Position numbers and translations under genes: made by a program. The notes beneath the pieces are model-generated. The model did no database searches. It was not told the DNA's origin and saw only the letters and a list, made by a program, of their open reading frames with translations. This document shows, piece after piece, positions 25,415 through 32,223 of a stretch of 33,701 bases of DNA (within the stretch, counting starts at the first letter, position 1; every line of letters starts with the position of its first letter). The stretch is from the NCBI GenBank assembly GCA_964628285.1, contig CAZVNP010000035.1:1-33701 (forward strand), written 5' to 3'. The DNA comes from JAPLDP01 sp964628285 (lineage in GTDB: Bacteria > Bacteroidota > Bacteroidia > Bacteroidales > JAGONC01).

Positions 25415-26377
25415 ATGGTCTTACGGATTGTATATCTTGGGACACCGGATTTTGCTGTTGCCCCTCTTGATCTTCTGCTGACCAACGGATATGATATCGC
25501 CGCTGTGGTTACTGCTCCTGACATGCCTGCCGGGCGTGGTCAGAAGATAACACTGTCGGCGGTGAAGCGGTACGCAACATACCACCGCCTGCCGGTCCTT
25601 CAGCCGCCGCTGTTAGGCGACCCGGCATTCTTACAGCATTTAAAAGCCCTGCACGCCGATCTGCAGGTGGTGGTGGCCTTCCGCATCCTGCCGCGTGAGG
25701 TCTGGAGCATGCCCCCACTGGGTACGTTCAACCTTCACGCCTCGCTGCTGCCACAATACCGCGGTGCCGCTCCCATCCACCGCGCCATCATGAACGGTGA
25801 GACCGTCACCGGTGTCACCACGTTTTTTATCGATGATCATGTCGACACCGGACAAATCCTTTTTCAGGAAAAGACACCCATTGGCCCTGATGAGACTTAC
25901 GGCGAGCTCCACGACCGTCTTCAATCACTTGGAGCCGAACTGGTTCTGAAGACGGTGAGGATGATCGAATCAGGTGACATCCTGCCGGTAGACCAGAAAA
26001 AACTGGCCGGTATGGAAGAGCCTCTCAGAAAAGCACCCAAAATACAGAAGGAGGATTGCCGCGTTAACTGGCATATGCCTGCACAGGCTGTCCATAACAT
26101 GATAAGGGGATTGAGTCCATGGCCGGGGGCTTGTACCGACCTGGTCGCTCCGTCAGGTCAGCTATACCAGGTTAAGATCATACGTTCCGCCATCCATCTT
26201 CAGAGCACCGGCCTGCCTGCCGGCAGAATCATCACCGACGGTAAAAGTCATGCCGGCGTGGCCGTTTCTGACGGTATCATTCAAGTTATCGAGCTGCAGC
26301 TTTCTTCCAGAAAAAGAATGACCATTGATGAATTTCTTAAAGGATTCCGTTTGACTCAGGAATGGCAGGTCGTCTGA
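25415..26377 (+). CDS. fmt: Methionyl-tRNA formyltransferase
   Basis: A 320-aa enzyme, family-typical length, transferring a formyl group from 10-formyl-tetrahydrofolate to initiator Met-tRNA. The N-terminal Rossmann-like domain starts MVLRIVYLGTPDFAVAPL; the catalytic triad is N106 and H108 in FNLHASLLPQYRGAAPIHRA and D144 in HVDTGQILF. The SLLPQYRGAAP folate-binding signature is intact. The C-terminal domain (about 205-315), with RVNWHMPAQAVHNMIRGLSP, contacts tRNA. The gene is flanked by terminators and is probably monocistronic; def is not adjacent, unlike in many Proteobacteria. Confidence 0.97.
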   Translation: MVLRIVYLGTPDFAVAPLDLLLTNGYDIAAVVTAPDMPAGRGQKITLSAVKRYATYHRLPVLQPPLLGDPAFLQHLKALHADLQVVVAFRILPREVWSMPPLGTFNLHASLLPQYRGAAPIHRAIMNGETVTGVTTFFIDDHVDTGQILFQEKTPIGPDETYGELHDRLQSLGAELVLKTVRMIESGDILPVDQKKLAGMEEPLRKAPKIQKEDCRVNWHMPAQAVHNMIRGLSPWPGACTDLVAPSGQLYQVKIIRSAIHLQSTGLPAGRIITDGKSHAGVAVSDGIIQVIELQLSSRKRMTIDEFLKGFRLTQEWQVV

Positions 26378-26532
26378 AAACCTCTCTTCTTGCATCTCCC
26401 GGAAAGCAGTATATATGGCACTTTCGTGATTCGGACGCCCGCAATTTCAATAATGACAAGGATTTTATGATATGAGTTATTAACAAAACTGCTGTTTTAT
26501 TAACATTTTCGGGGGTTTTAGCGTGCCGGGTA

Positions 26533-26562
26533 TTGATTTTACGTATAAAACAATTATCTTTG
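26533..26562 (+). promoter_or_regulatory. Promoter of HU copy 2
   Basis: TTG (26533-26535), 19 bp, TATCTTTG (26555-26562), a complete match to the Bacteroidota promoter pattern, 45 bp before the ATG. Confidence 0.75.
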
Positions 26563-26607
26563 CCTGTTCTTCTTCAATGAATTAGTATTAATTAAAAATC
26601 TTGAAAA

Positions 26608-26880
26608 ATGAACAAAGCTGAATTAATCGAAGCCATGGCTTCAGGATCAGGGTTGACCAAGGCCGATGCCAAAAGAGCATTGGATGCTTTTGTAAATGCC
26701 ACTTCCTCAGCTCTGAAAAAAGGTGACAGGGTTGCTCTCGTGGGATTTGGCTCTTTTTCGGTAGCAAAACGCGCTGCCCGTAAAGGACGGAATCCGCAAA
26801 CCGGCAAGGAAATCAAGATTGCTGCCAAGAAAGTTGTCAAATTCAAAGCAGGCACCGAATTAGCCGGCCACGTGAAGTAA
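26608..26880 (+). CDS. hup: HU family DNA-binding protein (copy 2)
   Basis: A 90-aa HU protein beginning MNKAELIEAMASGSGLTKAD, with the core LVGFGSFSVAKRAARKGRNP and arm RNPQTGKEIKIAAKKVVKFKA. It is more classical than copy 1, with TGKEI in the arm where copy 1 has TGSPI. A full promoter and a terminator that overlaps the neighbouring glycosylase stop make it a separate transcription unit. The two copies may form homo- or heterodimers; that is inference from other bacteria with two HU subunits. Confidence 0.97.
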   Translation: MNKAELIEAMASGSGLTKADAKRALDAFVNATSSALKKGDRVALVGFGSFSVAKRAARKGRNPQTGKEIKIAAKKVVKFKAGTELAGHVK

Positions 26881-26898
26881 ATCCTTTCTGAAAAGCTT

Positions 26899-26947
26899 GA
26901 AACCCGTCAGTGTGATCTTTCACGGATCAGCGGCGGGTTTCATTTTT
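26899..26947 (+). terminator. Terminator of HU copy 2
   Basis: GAAACCCG (26899-26906) pairs with CGGGTTTC (26934-26941), with partial pairing inside (TGATC / GATCA), followed by ATTTTT. The 3' arm also encodes the last codons and stop of the convergent glycosylase gene. Confidence 0.75.
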
Positions 26948-27538
26948 CATTACAAACCGGTACAACCTCCCGGCATCCTCTCCGGCGTAATTTACGCCCA
27001 CTCTGGCGGTACGGATGATAGAGTTGTCATTGATCTGTAATCCCCTGTCTTCAAGCCATATCCTAGGTCCATCCCCCGTCATGGCATCATCCGTCAGATC
27101 GATACCCGACATGGAATAATGGATTCCCAAAGCCTTAGTCACCTTACCGGGGCCGTCGGTCAGCTTCATCGGTGTACCGGCACAGCCCATGCGTTTTTCC
27201 ATCACGGCCATGCCGGTGACAGGAAACAATGCCCTGATGAGGATGGCATCGGGGATATCCCTCTCGTTGGTTACGATATTGAACATGGAATGAACGCCAT
27301 AGCACAGGTAGATGTATGCCACACCGCCCCCGGCATACATGACTTCGGTACGTGATGTCCGCCGGCCGCCATAAGCATGCGATGCTTTGTCATCAATGCC
27401 GGCATAAGCCTCCGCCTCGGTAATATAACCCCCGCATAACTCGCCGTCGATATAAGTAAACAAAAATTTCCCGACCAGTTGACGTGTGATGCCCACCACA
27501 TCATCACCACGGTAAAATGCTTTGCCTATGACACCCAT
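26927..27538 (-). CDS. DNA-3-methyladenine glycosylase (AAG/MPG family)
   Basis: A 203-aa base-excision repair enzyme of the mammalian-type AAG family. Family text is clear: EAEAYAGIDDKASHAYGG (with the catalytic Glu of the ExEAY motif), RTSRTEVMYAGGGVAYIYLCYGVHSMFNIVT, and LTDGPGKVTKALGI. It removes alkylated purines such as 3-methyladenine and likely hypoxanthine or ethenoadenine. The gene begins 7 bp after the stop of recQ on the same strand, suggesting a recQ-glycosylase operon devoted to DNA repair. The final codons (NETRR and stop) are shared with the terminator of the convergent HU gene. Confidence 0.95.
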   Translation of the reverse strand: MGVIGKAFYRGDDVVGITRQLVGKFLFTYIDGELCGGYITEAEAYAGIDDKASHAYGGRRTSRTEVMYAGGGVAYIYLCYGVHSMFNIVTNERDIPDAILIRALFPVTGMAVMEKRMGCAGTPMKLTDGPGKVTKALGIHYSMSGIDLTDDAMTGDGPRIWLEDRGLQINDNSIIRTARVGVNYAGEDAGRLYRFVMKNETRR

Positions 27539-27545
27539 ATCCCGT

Positions 27546-29483
27546 TTATTTTTTCCATTTCAGCCTGTTTCTTTCATCCTTTATGATCATTCCGTGATCC
27601 AGCAACCATTGAACGACAGCCAGCACTTTATCTTCATCATGTTCCTGAAGGCTATCGACCACCTCATAGATGGTAGGCACTTTTTTCTGCAGCAGGGTCT
27701 GCACCATGATCTTCAACCTTTCGAACTCACGCTCATTGACTTTTCTTTTATGTTGTTCGATGCAGACATCACATTTACCACAGGGTCCACTTTGACTCTC
27801 ACCGAAATAAGCCAGCAGGCTCTGGCTGCGGCATGACGCTGTGGAGGTCGCATATTCAATGACGCCATTGAGCCGTGCAGAGGCCTGCTCTTTTCTTTCT
27901 TTATAATGCCTGTCGGAGATGATGACGTGACGCTCGTCCAGCCGTGCCTCGGTGAAAATGACGCGTGGTTTATCCTTTTGCGGAACATACTCCACCAGCC
28001 CCAGCCGATGCAAATGAGCGATGTTCGCGACGGCCTCTTCTTTTGTCAATGCCGACCGGTAAGCCAGTTCCTGCTCATTGATGGGGACAAAATCGTTGAA
28101 CAATCCGCCGTACGATCGCAGGATGACTTTGATAAAGCTGTCCATAGCGGCATTCCTCAGTTGAAAATCATACAGAACCCCCCTGTCCGCAATGATATGC
28201 AGCTTGGAAGGTTCATGCAAAGCTTCCGTCGTGACCAGATAGCCTTCTTTCTCAAGAAATTTCAGGGAATTGTGCACCGTCACCGGATCGAGTTTGAAGT
28301 TCCTCGAAAATTCGCTGATCTCAAAATCAAAGTCCTGGTCTTTACCGCTGCCCACCGGCAACTGGAAATAGTTGCCCAGGGCCTGGTACACGGTCTTAAT
28401 GGTCGCCGGTGAAGGAAACGATCTGGCCATGTTATGCCTGGCATCGGCGATATCCGATTCATTGAAAAGCATAACGGCAAACGACGGCTTACCGTCCCTG
28501 CCGCCTCTGCCGGCTTCCTGAAAATAGGCTTCCAGGCTGTCGGGAATATCCATATGGACAACAAGCCGGACATCCGGTTTATCGATGCCCATGCCGAAAG
28601 CATTGGTGGCGACGATCACGCGGCAGGCGCCACGGAGCCAGGCGTCCTGGCGGGCGTCACGCACACGCTGATCCAGACCCGCATGATAGAAATCGGCCGT
28701 TATGCCGTTCTTACTCAGAAACGTGGCTATCTCCCTCGTCTTCCTGCGGTTTCTCATGTATACGATACCTGTCCCTTTGATCCTGCCGGCAATCTTCAAC
28801 AACCGCCCGAATTTATCCTCTTCCTTAATGACCATGTAGGTCAGATTCTCCCTTCTGAAACTGCTTCTAAAGATATTCCCGGCTCTGAATCTCAGCTTGT
28901 CCTGTATATCTTTCACCACCGGCGGCGTGGCGGTGGCCGTCAGCGCTATGACGGGCACCCCCGGGAAAAATTCCCTTATTTCTGCAATTTGCAGATAGGG
29001 AGGCCTGAAATCATAACCCCACTGAGAAATGCAATGCGACTCGTCAACGGCTATCAGACCCACCTTCATTTTACGAAGATTCTCCCTGAATATTTCCGAC
29101 TGAAGGCGTTCGGGCGACAGGTATAACAGTTTCAAATCACCGTATACGGCATTGTTGATGACGATCTCTGCCTCGCCCTGGGGCATGCCCGAATGGATGG
29201 CTGCAGCCTTCACCCCTTTGGTCCTCAGGTGTTCCACCTGGTCACGCATAAGCGCTATCAAAGGTGTAATCACCAGGCATAAGCCTTTTACGGCCAGCGC
29301 AGGTACCTGGAAACAAACGGACTTACCTCCGCCGGTAGGCAGCAAGGCCAGTGTATCACGACCTGCCAGCACCGACAAGATGATATCCTTCTGCAAAGGC
29401 CGGAACGACGGATAGCCCCAATATTTCATCAGTATTTCCTCTAAAGCCGGCCCACCGTTTTTCGGAGATTCTTCAGGAACCAT
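27546..29483 (-). CDS. recQ: RecQ family ATP-dependent DNA helicase
   Basis: About 645 aa, a 3'-5' helicase for recombination and fork repair. It starts at MVPEESPKNGG (the frame runs five codons further to a TTG). Motif 0 is YWGYPSFRPLQKDII, motif I LLPTGGGKS, motif II DESHCISQWGYDFRP (the usual DEAH appears as DESH), motif III ALTATATP, motif V VATNAFGMGIDKPDVR and motif VI QEAGRGGRDG. The RQC part follows, with the zinc cysteines in CRSQSLLAYFG and CGKCDVC. The protein ends soon after (VVQWLLDHGMIIKDERNRLKWKK), so the C-terminal HRDC domain of E. coli RecQ is absent. The glycosylase gene follows 7 bp downstream. Confidence 0.96.
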   Translation of the reverse strand: MVPEESPKNGGPALEEILMKYWGYPSFRPLQKDIILSVLAGRDTLALLPTGGGKSVCFQVPALAVKGLCLVITPLIALMRDQVEHLRTKGVKAAAIHSGMPQGEAEIVINNAVYGDLKLLYLSPERLQSEIFRENLRKMKVGLIAVDESHCISQWGYDFRPPYLQIAEIREFFPGVPVIALTATATPPVVKDIQDKLRFRAGNIFRSSFRRENLTYMVIKEEDKFGRLLKIAGRIKGTGIVYMRNRRKTREIATFLSKNGITADFYHAGLDQRVRDARQDAWLRGACRVIVATNAFGMGIDKPDVRLVVHMDIPDSLEAYFQEAGRGGRDGKPSFAVMLFNESDIADARHNMARSFPSPATIKTVYQALGNYFQLPVGSGKDQDFDFEISEFSRNFKLDPVTVHNSLKFLEKEGYLVTTEALHEPSKLHIIADRGVLYDFQLRNAAMDSFIKVILRSYGGLFNDFVPINEQELAYRSALTKEEAVANIAHLHRLGLVEYVPQKDKPRVIFTEARLDERHVIISDRHYKERKEQASARLNGVIEYATSTASCRSQSLLAYFGESQSGPCGKCDVCIEQHKRKVNEREFERLKIMVQTLLQKKVPTIYEVVDSLQEHDEDKVLAVVQWLLDHGMIIKDERNRLKWKK

Positions 29484-29556
29484 GAATAGTGAATTCAACC
29501 ATCAAGCACCCGATAAAAATATTAAAGATAATGTGTGATCTTATAGCTTTTTCTTC

Positions 29557-30984
29557 TCAACCATTTCTTTTCACCAGCAGGGCGACGTTCTCCACATGAT
29601 GGGTATGCGGGAACATGTCGACCGGCTGCAGTCTGGCGACGGCATAACGGTCATTCATCAGGGCGATGTCGCGGGCCTGAGTGGCCGGATTGCAGCTGAT
29701 GTAAATGATCCTTGACGGTGCCATCTCCATCATGCTCCTGACGACCCGCTTATGCATGCCGGCACGCGGCGGGTCGGTGATGATCACATCCGGTCGCCCG
29801 TATGCGGCTGTGAAGTCCTCACCGAGGAGCCGCGATATATCACCTGCAATAAAATCCGTGTTGACGATGCCGTTGAAAGCCGCATTTTCCCTGGCATCCT
29901 CCACCGCAGCCGTCACATACTCGATGCCGGTCACCCGGGCGGCATGATGCGAAAGGATGTTGGCGATGGCACCCGTTCCCGAATAAAGATCGTAAACATT
30001 CTCTTTTCCGGTGAGTTGAGCGAATTCAAAGACTTTGGCATAAAGCCGCGAAGCCTGGCGGGCATTGGTCTGAAAAAATGACACCGGTCCGATCTTAAAC
30101 TTAATGACCTGGTCATCTGTCCCAGGTATCTTCATGGTTTCGATAATATATGGCCTGCCTTTGTAAAGTATGGCATCCAGATCGGAAATGACATCATTTT
30201 TTTTACTATTGACCACATACATCAGCGAAGTGATCTCAGGAAAACGACCCGCAAGGTGTTCGAGTAATGCCTTGCTCTTTTTCTCATCGTGATGACCAAA
30301 AACCACCACCACCATCAGGTCATCGCCGGTTGTCGTACGTATGATCAGGTTACGCAACAAACCCCTGTTGTTTTTCACATCATAGAACGCCATCCCATGG
30401 TCCAGCGCGAATTGTCTGACGGCCGATCGGATCGCATTGGAGGGATCTTTCTGCAAATAACAATGCTGTATGTCGATGACTTTGCTGAAAACATACGGTA
30501 CATGGAATCCCAAGGCCTCGCCGGCGGGGGGTTGGAGAGCTTTCATATCGTCATCTGTGAGCCAGCGTCGGTTGGAAAAGGTGTACTCAAGTTTGTTACG
30601 GTAATATTGTGTTTCAGGTGAAGGTATGATGGGTTCTATTTCAGGGATATCCACCTTACCAATCCTGGTGAAGTGATCTGCGACCTGTTTCTGCTTGTAA
30701 AACAACTGGTGTTCATAGGCCAGATGCTGCCACGAGCAACCGCCGCAGAGGCCGAAATGAGAACAAAATGGCTCTGTGCGTTGGCTGGAATAGATGTGAA
30801 AGTGAACGGCCCGGGCCTCGAGATAGGATCTCTTTCTGCGGATGATCTTCAGGTCGGCAACATCGCCCGGAGCGGCATAGGGCACGAAAATGACCAGATC
30901 ACCGGCACGGGCCACAGCTTTGCCCCTTGCACCGGCATCGATGACAGGCACCTTCTCATAGATGGAAGGAGATTCTTTTCCCAT
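29557..30984 (-). CDS. rlmD: 23S rRNA (uracil-5-)-methyltransferase RlmD
   Basis: A 475-aa SAM-dependent methyltransferase of the RumA/RlmD family, expected to make m5U1939 (E. coli numbering) in 23S rRNA. It has an N-terminal TRAM RNA-binding domain (about 1-60), iron-sulfur cysteines in FCSHFGLCGGCSWQHL, the SAM-binding loop VYDLYSGTGAIANIL (about 330-344), TDPPRAGMH and the catalytic cysteine in YISCNPATQARD (about 428). The alternative RlmCD/TrmA-like substrate cannot be excluded in Bacteroidota, where one enzyme can serve more than one site. It ends 73 bp before the recQ start; a weak TATCTTTA in between may give recQ its own promoter. Confidence 0.94.
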   Translation of the reverse strand: MGKESPSIYEKVPVIDAGARGKAVARAGDLVIFVPYAAPGDVADLKIIRRKRSYLEARAVHFHIYSSQRTEPFCSHFGLCGGCSWQHLAYEHQLFYKQKQVADHFTRIGKVDIPEIEPIIPSPETQYYRNKLEYTFSNRRWLTDDDMKALQPPAGEALGFHVPYVFSKVIDIQHCYLQKDPSNAIRSAVRQFALDHGMAFYDVKNNRGLLRNLIIRTTTGDDLMVVVVFGHHDEKKSKALLEHLAGRFPEITSLMYVVNSKKNDVISDLDAILYKGRPYIIETMKIPGTDDQVIKFKIGPVSFFQTNARQASRLYAKVFEFAQLTGKENVYDLYSGTGAIANILSHHAARVTGIEYVTAAVEDARENAAFNGIVNTDFIAGDISRLLGEDFTAAYGRPDVIITDPPRAGMHKRVVRSMMEMAPSRIIYISCNPATQARDIALMNDRYAVARLQPVDMFPHTHHVENVALLVKRNG

Positions 30985-31013
30985 CTTTGGTTTTTACAAA
31001 TCTTGTGAAATGA

Positions 31014-31021
31014 CAAAATTA
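31014..31021 (-). promoter_or_regulatory. -7 box (TAATTTTG) for rlmD
   Basis: Matches TAnnTTTG on the minus strand, 29 bp before the rlmD ATG. Confidence 0.5.
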
Positions 31022-31132
31022 CGGAGGAAAAGATGTGCTTTAAATTTTATTTTTCTATTATTGATTCCTCAAGCTATAAAGGCTGAGAAAAGAAGCCGGC
31101 TTTATTCAGGTTAAATGTCATTATAACTGACC

Positions 31133-31264
31133 CGTTGCGATCGTTGCGATATCATTGCGCCCATTGCGGTTAAAATAAAAAGTATCTCTATATAAATCGT
31201 TTTAATTAAGAGAATTATTTTAATTAACCGCAATGCACGCTATGAATGCGCAATGGACGCAAAG
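31133..31264. repeat. Palindromic intergenic element, TTGCG-type arms
   Basis: The left arm (31133-31177) has TTGCG motifs in GTTGCGATC, GTTGCGATATCA, TTGCGCCCA, TTGCGGTTAA. The right arm (31215-31264), read on the other strand, gives TTTGCGTCC, ATTGCGCATTCA, TAGCGTGCA, TTGCGGTTAA. The two share the motif spacing (9, 12, 9) and a 12-bp identical inner end, CATTGCGGTTAA. The centre is AT-rich. Non-coding; probably a dispersed repeat. Confidence 0.75.
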
Positions 31265-31421
31265 AAATGAAAATAAGGTTAGAGGTCATCAAGAGAATGT
31301 TTTTTCAAAAGTATAAGACTAACCATGCTTAACGTAAAGTTTTCAATTTTAATTCAAATTCCATTCGAATTGAGAGGTAACAATTTGTACATAAATTTAA
31401 AATGACTTATTTTTACCTCTT

Positions 31422-31429
31422 TATCTTCG
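31422..31429 (+). promoter_or_regulatory. Variant -7 box (TATCTTCG) for DUF2752 gene
   Basis: One base off TAnnTTTG and only 6 bp before the ATG at 31436, so the transcript would have almost no leader. Confidence 0.5.
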
Positions 31430-31435
31430 CAATTG

Positions 31436-31747
31436 ATGTCGCACTTTATACACTGGCTTGAGACCCATCAGCTCCCCTGCCTTTATAGGGAGTGGCTGGG
31501 CATTCCTTGCCCGGGATGCGGCATGCAGACGGCCTTTATCGAACTGTTGAAAGGTCACTTAGTCACCAGCCTCAGGATATACCCTCCCCTTATCCCAATA
31601 CTAATGGTATTATTTTTCCTGTCGCTGCATCTCATCATCCGCTTTAAAAAAAGTGCCGTCATCATTAAAATAAGTGTTATCATTACAGCAGGGATCATGG
31701 CGGTCAACTATCTTTTTGAACTCATCACATATTTATCGATACATTAA
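31436..31747 (+). CDS. DUF2752 domain membrane protein
   Basis: A 103-aa small membrane protein starting MSHFIHWLETHQ (a TTG one codon earlier is also in frame). The DUF2752 signature is present: LGIPCPGCGMQTAFIELLKGH, with the paired cysteines of CPGCG, followed by two membrane helices (YPPLIPILMVLFFLSLHLII and IIKISVIITAGIMAVNYLF). Function is not established. It is followed after 10 bp by a CCC-motif-like membrane gene, a pair often seen together in Bacteroidota, so the two are probably co-transcribed. Confidence 0.88.
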   Translation: MSHFIHWLETHQLPCLYREWLGIPCPGCGMQTAFIELLKGHLVTSLRIYPPLIPILMVLFFLSLHLIIRFKKSAVIIKISVIITAGIMAVNYLFELITYLSIH

Positions 31748-31757
31748 TCTGACTCAT

Positions 31758-32126
31758 ATGGAAAATCAAGACTCACAGGGCTCACAGCAACCGTTTCAAC
31801 CGGCCGGATCCACACCCGTGATGAAAATACCTGTGCCGAATTCCACGGCCGTGCTCGTGCTTGGCATATTATCGATCGTGGTTTGTTGCTTTTTTGGCCT
31901 CATTATGGCGATCATTGCCCTGGTGCTGGCCTCAAAGGGTACGGCCCTCTACAATGCCAACCCGGCACTGTACACCGAGAGTTCTTACAGCAACCTGAAA
32001 GCAGGACGGATATGTGCGATCATCGGGCTGATACTCACCGCCCTGACGACGTTGTACTACTTCATTGTGGTCGTCATACTGGGTGCCGCTTTCTCATGGA
32101 TACCATGGCATATGTATACCACATAG
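31758..32126 (+). CDS. CCC-motif-like small membrane protein
   Basis: A 122-aa product starting MENQDSQGSQQPFQP. The N-terminal ~30 residues are Gln/Pro-rich and soluble, then a membrane hairpin with ILSIVVCCFFGLIMAIIALVL, a short loop (SKGTALYNANPALYTESSYSN) and a second helix (AGRICAIIGLILTALTTLYY). The layout is that of CCC-motif membrane proteins related to DUF4190, though only two of the three cysteines are present (VCCFF). The frame extends 28 codons upstream into the DUF2752 gene in another phase, which is not used. No function can be assigned. Confidence 0.8.
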   Translation: MENQDSQGSQQPFQPAGSTPVMKIPVPNSTAVLVLGILSIVVCCFFGLIMAIIALVLASKGTALYNANPALYTESSYSNLKAGRICAIIGLILTALTTLYYFIVVVILGAAFSWIPWHMYTT

Positions 32127-32223
32127 TCTGCCTGCCGTTCGTTCAGGAAGCAGACCGAATAATATAACATCATTCACCTGTGAACAGACGGCCATCCGTC
32201 CGGAAGGATATAATTTGCTGGTC

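Larger units (their letters stand above)
30985..31435. other. Intergenic region between divergent rlmD and DUF2752 genes
   Basis: No coding sequence is seen in these 451 bp. They hold the rlmD promoter box near the left end, a palindromic TTGCG element (31133-31264) and a promoter box directly before the DUF2752 start. Confidence 0.7.

Noticed and set aside
28434..29126. 230-codon plus-strand frame within recQ
   Set aside because: It lies opposite the helicase motifs of recQ, has no family resemblance and no promoter or ribosome-binding context.
31133..31264. TTGCG repeats considered as a CRISPR array or replication-origin iterons
   Set aside because: Units are 5-9 bp with no spacers of CRISPR size, and there are no DnaA boxes (TTATCCACA-like), dnaA/rep genes or AT-rich unwinding region of the usual kind; the inverted layout fits a palindromic element better.
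32126..32155. Hairpin GTCTGCCTG / CAGGAAGCAGAC after the CCC-motif-like gene as a terminator
   Set aside because: The stem is bulged and no T-run follows it, so intrinsic termination is not supported.
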